Assembly: GCF_014190935.1 (NCBI RefSeq)
Contig: NZ_JACHVV010000001.1
Location: 248,001 to 312,000, forward strand
Direction: 5' to 3'
DNA from: Chryseomonas sp014190935
GTDB lineage: Bacteria > Pseudomonadota > Gammaproteobacteria > Pseudomonadales > Pseudomonadaceae
DNA length: 64,000 nucleotides
This document shows, piece after piece, positions 42,194 through 52,119 of the stretch (position 1 is the stretch's first letter; the number at the start of each line of letters is the position of its first letter). The position numbers and the translations under genes were made by a program. The notes beneath the pieces were generated by a model. That model did not search any database. It was not told where the DNA came from and saw only the letters and a program-made list of their open reading frames with translations.

Positions 42194-42247
42194 CTCGACC
42201 ACCTTTTCGGTTTGTTGTTGTACAGGGAACAGCGGAGGTTGCGGGTT

Positions 42248-42317
42248 GTTGGGCTTCGCTACGCTCAACCCAACCTGCAGAGCCTCGTAGGTTGGGTTGA
42301 GCGCAGCGAAGCCCAAC
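42248..42317. repeat. Inverted pair of REP-type repeats
   Basis: An inverted copy (42248-42276) and a direct copy (42287-42317) of the same unit seen at 36956 face each other with a 10-base spacer. The direct copy differs from the 36956 copy by one base (GCGC for GCGT). Confidence 0.82.
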
Positions 42318-42331
42318 GGTGGAGCGTCCAA

Positions 42332-44071
42332 TCAATGCGAGTGGCGGGGCACCTCGGCGCCGCGGCAGCCGACCAGGAAGTCGAAGTCGCAGCCTTCGTC
42401 CGCCTGCAGCACGTGGTTGACGTAGAGGCGGCGATAACCGCCAGCCAGCAGCTGATCGGCCGGCGGTTGCCAGTCGGCCAGGCGCGCGGCCAGTTCCTCG
42501 TCGGGGATATCCAGATGCAGGCGACCGGAAGCGCAGTCCAGTTCGATCATGTCGCCTTCGCGGACCACCGCCAGCGGGCCGCCGGCCGAGGCCTCGGGTG
42601 CCACGTGCAGCACCACGGTGCCGTAGGCGGTGCCGCTCATGCGGGCGTCGGAGATGCGCACCATGTCGGTGATGCCCTTGGCCAGCAGCTTGGCCGGCAG
42701 GCCCATGTTGCCCACCTCGGCCATGCCCGGATAACCCTTGGGTCCGCAGTTCTTCAGCACCATCACGCAGGTCTCGTCGATGTCCAGGTCCGGATCGACG
42801 ATGCGTGCCTTGTAGTCTTCCAGGTTCTCGAACACCACCGCGCGACCACGATGCTGCATGAGCGCCGGCGTCGCGGCCGAGGGCTTGAGCACCGCGCCCT
42901 TGGGCGCCAGATTGCCGCGCAATACGCAGATGCCACCGTCGGCGCGCAGCGGGTTGTCCAGGGCGCGGATGACCTCGTCGTCGCCGTAGATGGGCGCCTC
43001 GGCGCAGTTGGCCCAGAGGCTCTTGCCGTTGGCGGTCAGGGCCTCGGGATGGGGCAGCAGGTTGGCTTCGCCCATGCGGCGGATCACCGCCGGCAGGCCG
43101 CCGGCATAGTAGAACTCTTCCATCAGGAAGCGCCCGGAGGGCTGCAGGTCGACGATGGTGGGGGTGCCGCGGCCGACCCGGGTCCAGTCGTCCAGCTCCA
43201 GGTCCACGCCGATGCGCCCGGCGATGGCCTTGAGGTGGATCACCGCGTTGGTGGAACCGCCGATGGCGGCGTTGACGCGGATGGCGTTCTCGAAGGCTTC
43301 CTTGGTGAGGATCTTCGACAGCCGCAGGTCTTCTTCCACCATCTCGACGATGCGCATGCCGGACAGGTGCGCCAGCACGTAGCGACGCGAATCCACCGCC
43401 GGAATGGCGGCGTTGTGCGGCAGCGAGGTGCCCAGGGCTTCGGCCATGCAGGCCATGGTGGAGGCGGTACCCATGGTGTTGCAGGTACCGGCCGAACGCG
43501 ACATCCCGGCTTCGGCGGAGAGGAATTCGTTGAGGTCGATGGCGCCTGCCTTGTAGGCCTCGTGCATCTGCCAGACGATGGTGCCGGCGCCGATGTCGCG
43601 GCCGTGGTGCTTGCCGTTGAGCATGGGGCCGCCGGTGACGACGATGGCCGGCACGTCGCAGCTGGCGGCGCCCATCAGCAGCGCCGGCGTGGTCTTGTCA
43701 CAGCCGGTGAGCAGCACCACGGCGTCGACCGGGTTGCCGCGGATGGCTTCTTCGACGTCCATGCTGGCCAGGTTGCGGGTCAGCATGGCGGTGGGTCTGA
43801 GGTTGGATTCGCCGTTGGAGAACACCGGGAATTCCACCGGGAAGCCGCCGGCTTCGTAGATGCCGCGCTTGACGTGTTCGGCGATCTTGCGGAAGTGGGC
43901 GTTGCACGGGGTCAGCTCGGACCAGGTGTTGCAGATGCCGATGACGGGCTTGCCCTGGAATTCGTGGTCCGGGATGCCCTGGTTCTTCATCCAGCTCCGG
44001 TACATGAAGCCGTTCTTGTCGTTGCTGCCAAACCACTGGGCGGAGCGGAGCGGGCGTTTGGGCGTGGTCAT
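42332..44071 (-). CDS. L-arabonate dehydratase (IlvD/Edd family)
   Basis: 579-residue Fe-S dehydratase that removes water from L-arabonate to give 2-keto-3-deoxy-L-arabonate. Cluster cysteines in CNTWSELTPCN, LLTGCDKTTPA and SAGTCNTMG; catalytic serine in ISDARMSGTAYG (about 470). Over IlvD it is supported by the sugar-acid context and the N-terminus RSAQWFGSNDKNGF typical of the pentonate dehydratases. ATG 44071 is preferred because GAGG lies 8 bases upstream; ATG 44089 would add six residues and lacks this. Confidence 0.9.
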   Translation of the reverse strand: MTTPKRPLRSAQWFGSNDKNGFMYRSWMKNQGIPDHEFQGKPVIGICNTWSELTPCNAHFRKIAEHVKRGIYEAGGFPVEFPVFSNGESNLRPTAMLTRNLASMDVEEAIRGNPVDAVVLLTGCDKTTPALLMGAASCDVPAIVVTGGPMLNGKHHGRDIGAGTIVWQMHEAYKAGAIDLNEFLSAEAGMSRSAGTCNTMGTASTMACMAEALGTSLPHNAAIPAVDSRRYVLAHLSGMRIVEMVEEDLRLSKILTKEAFENAIRVNAAIGGSTNAVIHLKAIAGRIGVDLELDDWTRVGRGTPTIVDLQPSGRFLMEEFYYAGGLPAVIRRMGEANLLPHPEALTANGKSLWANCAEAPIYGDDEVIRALDNPLRADGGICVLRGNLAPKGAVLKPSAATPALMQHRGRAVVFENLEDYKARIVDPDLDIDETCVMVLKNCGPKGYPGMAEVGNMGLPAKLLAKGITDMVRISDARMSGTAYGTVVLHVAPEASAGGPLAVVREGDMIELDCASGRLHLDIPDEELAARLADWQPPADQLLAGGYRRLYVNHVLQADEGCDFDFLVGCRGAEVPRHSH

Positions 44072-44153
44072 TGTTTTGTCCTCGGGCATTTCACGGGCAA
44101 AGCGGTCCCCGGCACGGCGCCCGTGGCGCCGCGGGGGAGGGCAGAGTCTGGGT

Positions 44154-45122
44154 TTAGCGCTGCTTGAAGCGGTCGATGACCACGGCCAGCAGCAGGATGG
44201 TTCCGCGGATGACGTACTGGTAGAAGGTGTCGATGTTCTTCAGGTTCATGGCGTTCTCGATGATCGCCAGGATCAGCACGCCGGCGATCACGTGGCGGAT
44301 CATGCCGATGCCGCCGGCCAGGGAGACGCCGCCCAGCACGCAGGCGGAGATCACCGTGAGTTCGAAGCCCTGGCCGATCATCGGCTGGCCGGAGGTCATG
44401 CGCGAGGCCAGCACCACGCCGGCCAGGGCGCCGATCACCCCGTGCATGGCGAAGATGATGATCTTGGTGCGATCGACGTGGACGCCGGCCAGCAGTGCCG
44501 CTTCCTCGTTGCCACCGATGGCCATGGTATTGCGGCCGAAGGTGGTGTAGTTGAGCAGCCAGCCAAAGAACAGGATGCACAGCAGGGTGATGACGATGGG
44601 CACCGGCAGGCCGAACAGCTGGCCGTTGCCGAACACGAAGAACTGCTCCTGGGACACGCCCACGGCCTTGCCGTCGGAGAAGATGTAGCCCAGGCCGCGC
44701 ACGATCTGCATCGTCGCGAGCGTGGTGATCAGGGCGTTGATCTTCAGCTTGGCGATCACCAGGCCGTTGATCAGGCCGACCACCAGGCCCATGGCCAGGG
44801 CGGCGGCGACGCCGAGAAAGACGCTGTCGAACTCGCGCATCACCACCGCGGCGACCACCCCGGCACAGGCGATGACCGAACCCACCGAGAGGTCGAAGTG
44901 GCCGGAGGCCAGGCAGAACAGCATGGTGCAGGCGGCGATGCCCACGGTGGAGATCGCCAGGCCCAGGCCGCGCATGTTCAGCGGCGAGAGGAAGTTCTGC
45001 ACGAACAGCGCGCAGAGGGTGAAGATGACGACGGCGGCCAGCATCATGGCCCAGTCGTCGAGGAAGCGACGCATGTCGAAGCCGCGGCGCGGCGGGGTCA
45101 GGCTGTGGGGTTGGGCGGACAT
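44154..45122 (-). CDS. araH: L-arabinose ABC transporter permease AraH
   Basis: 322-residue inner-membrane permease (BPD_transp_2 family) with about ten helices, a short charged N-terminus (MSAQPHSLTPPRRGFDMRR) and the conserved FGRNTMAIGGNEEAALLAGV loop that meets the ATPase. It pairs with AraG and the binding protein AraF. Downstream of it is the arabonate-type dehydratase gene, so import and catabolism share one operon. Confidence 0.93.
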   Translation of the reverse strand: MSAQPHSLTPPRRGFDMRRFLDDWAMMLAAVVIFTLCALFVQNFLSPLNMRGLGLAISTVGIAACTMLFCLASGHFDLSVGSVIACAGVVAAVVMREFDSVFLGVAAALAMGLVVGLINGLVIAKLKINALITTLATMQIVRGLGYIFSDGKAVGVSQEQFFVFGNGQLFGLPVPIVITLLCILFFGWLLNYTTFGRNTMAIGGNEEAALLAGVHVDRTKIIIFAMHGVIGALAGVVLASRMTSGQPMIGQGFELTVISACVLGGVSLAGGIGMIRHVIAGVLILAIIENAMNLKNIDTFYQYVIRGTILLLAVVIDRFKQR

Positions 45123-45162
45123 GGATAGGACCTCTTTATTGTTTTCAGGCCGCTGAGGCCGT

Positions 45163-46689
<1,527 letters not shown>

Positions 46690-46861
46690 GAAGCACTCCT
46701 GTCACAACCTTTTTACGATCTGCTGCGCGTCGGCCAAACTGTGTTGAAAAGCCTTCCGGAGTGCTCATTTACTAATCGCAAACTGCGCTTCCTAAAGTCT
46801 TTTCGCCTTGTTTGTCGCCAGCTCGCTAAATCGTAATAAAGGCTCCAAGATGAAAGAGGAG

Positions 46862-46885
46862 GGCGGCGCCAGCACGGGCGCCGCC
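46862..46885 (-). terminator. Hairpin between araF and araG
   Basis: Perfect 9-bp stem (GGCGGCGCC...GGCGCCGCC) with a six-base loop, just after the araF stop on the minus strand, without a strong T-run. It is more likely a partial terminator or 3' stabiliser that raises binding-protein level over the membrane parts. Confidence 0.55.
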
Positions 46886-46892
46886 GGGGTCA

Positions 46893-47897
46893 TCACTTCC
46901 AGAGGCCGATCTTTTCCAGCTCTTGCTGGAAATTGGCGCGGGTGATGAGGGTGACCTTGTCCATCGCGGTGTACTTGGGCGGTTCCTTACCGGTAGTCAC
47001 CCACTCGTACATCATGCTGGCGGTCTGGTAGCCCTCTTCGTGGGGGCTGGGCAGCATGGAGCCGAAGAAGCCGCTGTTGGGTTTCTTCAGTTCGCCGATG
47101 GCATCGGTGCCGTTGATGCCGATGCCGATCACCTGCTCGGCCTTGAAGCCGGCGCTTTCGGTGGCGCGGACGCCGCCCAGCACGGTGTTGTCGTTCATGC
47201 CGCCGATGATCAGGTGCTTGGCGCCCGAGGGCAGCTTGACCAGCGCGGAGGTGGTGGAGTCCATGCTGCCAGGCACGTCCAGGGTCTTCTGCGGCGCGAA
47301 GATGATGTGGTCGGCGGGCAGGCCGGCCTTCTTCAGGGCTTCCACTGAACCGTCGGTGCGCTTCTTGCCGGTATCCAGCTCGTTGTAGGTGTTGATCACC
47401 GCATAGGTGTCATCCCACTTCCAGCCACGCTTCTCGGCTTCGGCGGCCATGGCGGCGCCCTGCTGCTGACCGACCTCGAAGGCGGCCATGCCCAGGTAGG
47501 GCACGTCTTCCATGAACTTGCCCTTGGCGTCGACGAAACGGTCGTCCACGGCCATGACCTTGAGGTCGTTGAGCTTGGCCTTGGCCACGATGGCCGGGCC
47601 GAGGGAGACGTCGGGCGGGCAGATCACGAAGCCCTTGGCGCCGTTGGCGGCCAGGCTGTCGATGGCGGCGAGGGTCTTCTCGCCATCCGGCACGGCGATC
47701 TTGAGCAGGGTGAAGCCCTTGTCCTTGGCGGCTTTCTCGGCGAAGGCCCACTCGGTCTGGAACCAGGGTTCCTCGGGTTGCTTGACCAGGAAACCGATCT
47801 TGACCGGATCGGCAGCGAAAGCGGAGAGGGACAGGCTGACAGCGCCGGCGGCGAGGGCGGCACGCAGCAGAGAACGAACTCCCGGAACACGGAACAT
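46893..47897 (-). CDS. araF: L-arabinose-binding protein AraF
   Basis: 334-residue periplasmic binding protein with signal peptide ending SAFA (about residue 29). The mature start DPVKIGFLVKQPEEPWFQTEW matches E. coli AraF closely, as do IAVPDGEKTL, GMNDNTVLGGVRATE and IGIGINGTDAI. This makes L-arabinose the likely ligand, with D-galactose or fucose possible. AAGGAG lies before the ATG. The gene has its own promoter and starts the import operon. Confidence 0.94.
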   Translation of the reverse strand: MFRVPGVRSLLRAALAAGAVSLSLSAFAADPVKIGFLVKQPEEPWFQTEWAFAEKAAKDKGFTLLKIAVPDGEKTLAAIDSLAANGAKGFVICPPDVSLGPAIVAKAKLNDLKVMAVDDRFVDAKGKFMEDVPYLGMAAFEVGQQQGAAMAAEAEKRGWKWDDTYAVINTYNELDTGKKRTDGSVEALKKAGLPADHIIFAPQKTLDVPGSMDSTTSALVKLPSGAKHLIIGGMNDNTVLGGVRATESAGFKAEQVIGIGINGTDAIGELKKPNSGFFGSMLPSPHEEGYQTASMMYEWVTTGKEPPKYTAMDKVTLITRANFQQELEKIGLWK

Positions 47898-47987
47898 AGC
47901 TGGAACTCCTTGTTTTTATTGGTGTGGCCAGGCAATGCAAGGCGGCGGGCTGCCGTCGTGGAGGTCAGACGACGCCGCTCTGCATTG

Positions 47988-48016
47988 ATATTATGATTGG
48001 ATGGATGCGGGCGCAA
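47988..48016 (-). promoter_or_regulatory. Promoter of araFGH
   Basis: TTGCGC (48016-48011), 17-base spacer, TAATAT (47993-47988) on the minus strand. About 90 bases before the araF ATG. The -10 is inside CAATCATAATATCAATG, an imperfect palindrome that may be an operator. Confidence 0.55.
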
Positions 48017-48017
48017 G

Positions 48018-48044
48018 AAAAAGGTGACGAGATTTTTCGTCACC
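48018..48044 (-). terminator. Intrinsic terminator after the lactonase gene
   Basis: GGTGACGA and TCGTCACC arms (48023-48030, 48037-48044), followed on the minus strand by TTTTT (48022-48018). It abuts the araF -35, separating the lactonase transcript from araFGH. Confidence 0.88.
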
Positions 48045-48118
48045 TCTGTCACCAAGCTGTTACATAGGGCCCGGAGCGGAAAGGCGCCGTAAGAGGGCGC
48101 CTGGGTCGGTAGGATGAA

Positions 48119-48988
48119 TCAGCCAGCGAACCTGTGGCAGGGCATGCCGGCGACCGGCGCGGTCGCCTTGAGCAGGGCGCCGTCGAGGGTGCCGTCGGCG
48201 GCGGCGCTGGTGACGTACAGGGTGCGCAGATCCGCTCCGCCGAAAACGCAGCTGGTGGGCCGCTGCACCGGCAGCTCGACGATCTCCAGCAACTCGCCCT
48301 CCGGCGAGAAGCGCAGCAGGCAGTTGCCATCCCAGCGCGCGTTCCACACGCAGCCTTCGCTGTCGATGGCCGAGCCGTCCGGCGAGCCGCGCTCGTGGGG
48401 ACCGGCCCAGACGGTGGGGGTCCCCAGGTTGCCACGGGCATCCAGCGGGTAGCGATAGAGGGTGTCCTTGAGTGTGTCGGCGCTGATGACGTGGTTGTCG
48501 GCGGCGCTCCATACCAGGGTGTTGGCGATGCCGAGGTCGCTGGCATGACGGCTGACGCTGCCGTCGGGATCGATGCGGAACAGGCCGCCCGAGTGCCGGT
48601 CGATGGCCACGTCGCCGCCCTGGGCATCGAGGTTGTTCTGCATGGTGCCCAGCCACAGCCGCCCCTGGGCGTCACAGCGGGCTTCGTTGCCGCGATTGCC
48701 CGGATCGGGATCGGCGACGCAGAAGAGTTCCAGGGCGGGACGCTCTGGCGGGGAATCGAGATCCAGGCGGAAGACGCCGTTCGGCAGGGTCACCAGGGCA
48801 TCGCCGCGGACCGTGGGCACGAAGGCGGAGCAGGGGCGATCCAGCTGCCATTCCTGATACTGCTCGCCGCGCAGGCGGCAGGCCTTGAAGCCGGCGATGT
48901 CTACCCAGTAGAGCGCCTGGGTCTCCTGGTCCCAGAAGGGGCCTTCGGCCAGTTTGAAGCGCTGGGGAAGCAGCGGCTGCCAATCCAT
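48119..48988 (-). CDS. SMP-30/gluconolactonase-family L-arabinolactonase
   Basis: 289-residue six-bladed propeller of the SMP-30 (regucalcin/gluconolactonase) family, which hydrolyses L-arabino-1,4-lactone to L-arabonate. Metal-site motifs: LAEGPFWDQE (Glu near residue 16), NEARCDAQGRLWLGTM (Asn and Asp), and SPDGSAIDSEGCVWNARW (Asp). GAGAGGTG is before the ATG. Assigned to arabinose by context; family members also act on gluconolactone or galactonolactone. Confidence 0.87.
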   Translation of the reverse strand: MDWQPLLPQRFKLAEGPFWDQETQALYWVDIAGFKACRLRGEQYQEWQLDRPCSAFVPTVRGDALVTLPNGVFRLDLDSPPERPALELFCVADPDPGNRGNEARCDAQGRLWLGTMQNNLDAQGGDVAIDRHSGGLFRIDPDGSVSRHASDLGIANTLVWSAADNHVISADTLKDTLYRYPLDARGNLGTPTVWAGPHERGSPDGSAIDSEGCVWNARWDGNCLLRFSPEGELLEIVELPVQRPTSCVFGGADLRTLYVTSAAADGTLDGALLKATAPVAGMPCHRFAG

Positions 48989-49068
48989 CGTTCACCTCTC
49001 TTGTTGTGGCAGTACGGGCAATCCAGGCATGGGAACCTGGAGAGACGCCAAGGTTGCCGACCGAAACG

Positions 49069-49755
49069 TCAGTCGGTATAGCGCGCCAGGGTCACCGCCG
49101 CGCTGTCGATCAGCATCATGCAGGCCCAGACGGCGCGCGCCGCATCGCGCGAGGCGATGCCGTCGGCCAGGGTCTTGTGCAGGGGGAGGGTACGCCGCAA
49201 TTCGTCGGGATCGGCCGACGACAGGGTGAAGGAGGCTGCCAGCAGCGCGCCCAGCGCGGGCACCATCTGCTCGATGAACTGATTGTGGCTGGCCGCCAGG
49301 ACGCATTCGTGGAAGCGCTGGTCGGCGGTGTTGTAGTCGCCGTCATTGAGCGACGCTTCCAGATGCTGGTAGGCGACCTGGATCGCCTGGACCTGCTCGG
49401 GGGTGGCCCTTTCGCAGGCCCAGCGTACCGCCGCCGGCTCGATGGCGTGGCGCAGATCCAGCAGGTCCTTGACGAAATGAGCGGGCAGACCGCCCGTGGC
49501 CAGCCAGCCCACCACTTGGGTATCGAACAGATTCCAGCGACTGAGCGGCAGGACCCGGGTACCGACCTTGGGGCCGACTTCCAGCATGCCCTTGGCCGCC
49601 AGGGTCTTGATCGCCTCGCGCAGGATGGTGCGACTGACGCCCAGTTCCTGGCAGAGGTCCGCCTCTACCTTGAGGGCGCTACCGGGTGGAAATTGCCCGG
49701 CCGCGAGTCGCTGGCCGAGTTGTTCTACGGTAGAGGCATGGTAGCTGCTGGACAT
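49069..49755 (-). CDS. GntR/FCD-family regulator, DgoR-like (second of tandem pair)
   Basis: 228-residue regulator: GntR winged helix at residues 8-70 (ADLCQELGVSRTILREAIKTLAAKGML) and FCD ligand domain after 80 with metal-binding His residues (FHECVL, LHKTLADG). The WNLFDTQVVGWL segment parallels DgoR of E. coli, the galactonate repressor. ATG 49755 is used; a TTG at 49788 overlapping the upstream stop (TTGA) is the alternative, and neither has a clear ribosome-binding site. Effector likely a sugar acid or lactone. Confidence 0.85.
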   Translation of the reverse strand: MSSSYHASTVEQLGQRLAAGQFPPGSALKVEADLCQELGVSRTILREAIKTLAAKGMLEVGPKVGTRVLPLSRWNLFDTQVVGWLATGGLPAHFVKDLLDLRHAIEPAAVRWACERATPEQVQAIQVAYQHLEASLNDGDYNTADQRFHECVLAASHNQFIEQMVPALGALLAASFTLSSADPDELRRTLPLHKTLADGIASRDAARAVWACMMLIDSAAVTLARYTD

Positions 49756-49784
49756 GAAGGCATACCGCGAGTGGGTTCTTGCCC

Positions 49785-50540
49785 TCAATGATCATACGAA
49801 ATTTCACCTTCAGACAAGGGCTGCGGCCGGAAGGCTTCAGCGACCATGTCATCGACACCGGCCAGCTGGGCGATGGCGGCGTGGCGAGCGGTCAGCGGGT
49901 CGCGGTGCTGGATCGCGGTGAGGATCGCCTTGTGCCGGGAGACCAGCAGGTTGAGGCTGTCTCCGGCAGCGAACAGCGCCGAGGAGCGTTCCAGATAGTC
50001 CCGCACCGGCAGCAACATGATGCTGTAGAGGTGAGTCAGCAATTCGTTGTGGGTGGCCGTGGCGATGGACAGGTGGAAGGCCATGTCCGGCTCGGCCATG
50101 TTGGCGATGTCCGCCGCCTGCTCCATCCGCTCGTAGGCCTCTTCGATGGCCTTCACGTCTTCGGGCTGGGCATTGGCAGCCGCCATGGCGGCGACCTCCG
50201 GCTCGATGATGTTGCGCACCTTGACCAGGGTCTCGTAGAAGCTGTGCCGCGAATCGCTCTGCAATAGCCAATGGAGTACGTCCGGATCGAGCAGATGCCA
50301 CTCGTTGCGTGGTTTGACCACGGTTCCGACCTTGGGCTTGGACCTGACCAGGCCCTTGGCCACGAGCACCCGGGTGGCCTCACGCAGGACGGGGCGGCTC
50401 ACTTCGTACTCTTCGCACAGCTGCGCCTCGGGGGGCAGGCGCTGTTCTGGCAGGAAGTGTCCAGACACGATCTGGGTACCCAGCTCATGGACGATGCGAG
50501 CGTGTCTGCTTTTGCGCGGCAGCGGTGTCTTGTAATTCAT
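49785..50540 (-). CDS. GntR/FCD-family regulator, DgoR-like (first of tandem pair)
   Basis: 251-residue regulator similar in plan to the next one: winged helix with EAQLCEEYEVSRPVLREATRVL, hinge PRNEWHLLDPDVLHWLLQ closely like DgoR, and an FCD domain (FHLSIATATHNELL, SRHKAILTAI). It is divergent from the MFS transporter gene across 268 bases that hold two palindromes, so it probably controls that gene. Two adjacent DgoR-like paralogues may sense different sugar acids. Confidence 0.88.
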   Translation of the reverse strand: MNYKTPLPRKSRHARIVHELGTQIVSGHFLPEQRLPPEAQLCEEYEVSRPVLREATRVLVAKGLVRSKPKVGTVVKPRNEWHLLDPDVLHWLLQSDSRHSFYETLVKVRNIIEPEVAAMAAANAQPEDVKAIEEAYERMEQAADIANMAEPDMAFHLSIATATHNELLTHLYSIMLLPVRDYLERSSALFAAGDSLNLLVSRHKAILTAIQHRDPLTARHAAIAQLAGVDDMVAEAFRPQPLSEGEISYDH

Positions 50541-50585
50541 CGAAAGGCATCCGAAGTCGTCGTGCCATCACTATAACACCATCAG

Positions 50586-50607
50586 CGCGATAACCGATGT
50601 TATCGCG
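50586..50607. promoter_or_regulatory. Operator candidate 1 between FCD and MFS genes
   Basis: Perfect inverted repeat with 9-bp arms CGCGATAAC and GTTATCGCG (50586-50594 and 50599-50607) around CGAT. Its core ATAACCGAT recurs at 50701-50709. Confidence 0.6.
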
Positions 50608-50697
50608 GGCCAAGCGGCTCTGTAATGGGGATCAGCGGAAAGCAAGAGGTAAGATTTCCTACTTCGTAACAATATTTTAGTATTATCAAAATCACCT

Positions 50698-50712
50698 TAA
50701 TAACCGATTAAT
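50698..50712. promoter_or_regulatory. Operator candidate 2 between FCD and MFS genes
   Basis: TTAATAACCGATTAA: 5-bp inverted arms around AACCG. It shares ATAACCGAT with the first site, exactly 111 bases away, and lies in the AT-rich stretch upstream of the MFS gene. Confidence 0.45.
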
Positions 50713-50808
50713 GGCCTCCTGTAGGTATTCTACGTCTCAATGATATTACGTTAGACTTCAGAGCGATCTGCGCTTCAACCGCACAACAACAACAAGTCGG
50801 AGAACGCC

Positions 50809-52119
50809 ATGCACCCCGAGTCCGCCTTAGTCCGTCGGATCACGCTCAAGCTGGTCCCCTTTCTCGTATTGCTCTATCTGGTCGCCTACATCGACCGCTC
50901 TGCCGTGGGCTTCGCCAAGCTGCACATGGGCGCCGACATCGGCCTCGGCGATGCCGCCTACGGCCTCGGTGCCGGCCTGTTCTTCATCGGCTATTTCCTC
51001 TGCGAGGTGCCCAGCAACCTGTTGCTGGAACGCTTCGGCGCGCGTCGCTGGTTCGCCCGCATCCTGGTGACCTGGGGGGCCATCACCATGGGCATGGCCT
51101 TCGTCCAGGGACCTAACAGCTTCTATGTCATGCGCTTCCTGCTGGGTGCGGCCGAGGCCGGCTTCTTTCCTGGCGTGCTCTACTACCTCACCCAGTGGTT
51201 CCCGGTACGCCATCGCGGCAAGATCATGGGACTGTTCATCCTCTCCCAGCCCATCGCCATGCTGGTGACGGGGCCGCTGTCGGGCATGCTCCTGCAACTA
51301 GATGGCGCGCTCGGCCTGCACGGCTGGCAGTGGCTGTTCCTCTGCATCGGCGCACCGGCGGTGCTGCTGGCCTGGCCGACCCTGACCCGCTTGCCGGATG
51401 GTCCGCAGCAGGTCGCCTGGCTGGACGCCGAGGAAAAGCGCTGGCTGGCGACGGAGCTGGAAAAGGACCTGCACCTCTTCGACCAGACCCGCCATGGCAA
51501 TCCCCTGCATGCGCTCAAGGACCGCCGGGTGCTGCTGCTGGCGCTCTACTATCTGCCGGTGACCCTGAGCATCTATGGCCTGGGGCTGTGGCTGCCGACG
51601 CTGATCCACCAGTTCGGCGGCAGCGATCTCACCACCGGCTTCATCTCGGCGATCCCCTATGCCTTCGGCATCCTCGGACTGCTCATCGTGCCGCGCAGTT
51701 CGGATCGCCTGGGCGATCGCTATGGGCACCTGGCCGTGCTCTATGGGGTGGGCGCCCTGGCCATGGCCGGCAGTGCCTGGTTCGGTACCGCCGTGCTGCA
51801 GCTGGCGGCGCTGTCGGTGGTGGCCTTCTGCCTGTTTTCCCTCACCGCGCTGTTCTGGACCCTGCCGGGGCGCTTCTTCGCCGGGGCCAGCGCCGCCGCC
51901 GGCATCGCCCTGATCAACTCGGTGGGCAACCTCGGCGGTTATCTCGGCCCCTATGGCATAGGGGCGCTCAAGGCGGCCACCGGTACCCTGGCCTCGGGGC
52001 TCTATCTGCTGGCCGCGGTGCTGCTGTTCGGCCTCCTGCTCACCGGCATCGTCTACGCCCGCCTGGAGCGCAGGAATCGCCGGGAAGAGGGTTATGCCGC
52101 GGAGCGTTCCGCCGGCTGA
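50809..52119 (+). CDS. MFS transporter, anion:cation symporter (ACS) family
   Basis: 436-residue inner-membrane transporter with 12 helices. ACS signatures: YIDRSAVGFAKLHMG after helix 1, GYFLCEVPSNLLLERFGARRW and GAAEAGFFPGVLYYLTQWFP. This family takes up organic anions such as galactonate, hexuronates and tartrate, so a pentonate or hexonate is likely here beside DgoR-like regulators. Its 3' end overlaps the convergent MFS gene by 28 bases. RBS: CGGAG before ATG. Confidence 0.9.
   Translation: MHPESALVRRITLKLVPFLVLLYLVAYIDRSAVGFAKLHMGADIGLGDAAYGLGAGLFFIGYFLCEVPSNLLLERFGARRWFARILVTWGAITMGMAFVQGPNSFYVMRFLLGAAEAGFFPGVLYYLTQWFPVRHRGKIMGLFILSQPIAMLVTGPLSGMLLQLDGALGLHGWQWLFLCIGAPAVLLAWPTLTRLPDGPQQVAWLDAEEKRWLATELEKDLHLFDQTRHGNPLHALKDRRVLLLALYYLPVTLSIYGLGLWLPTLIHQFGGSDLTTGFISAIPYAFGILGLLIVPRSSDRLGDRYGHLAVLYGVGALAMAGSAWFGTAVLQLAALSVVAFCLFSLTALFWTLPGRFFAGASAAAGIALINSVGNLGGYLGPYGIGALKAATGTLASGLYLLAAVLLFGLLLTGIVYARLERRNRREEGYAAERSAG

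Noticed and set aside
42332..44071. IlvD, dihydroxy-acid dehydratase of branched-chain amino-acid synthesis
   Set aside because: N-terminal WFGSNDKNGF and the arabinose gene context fit the sugar-acid dehydratase branch.
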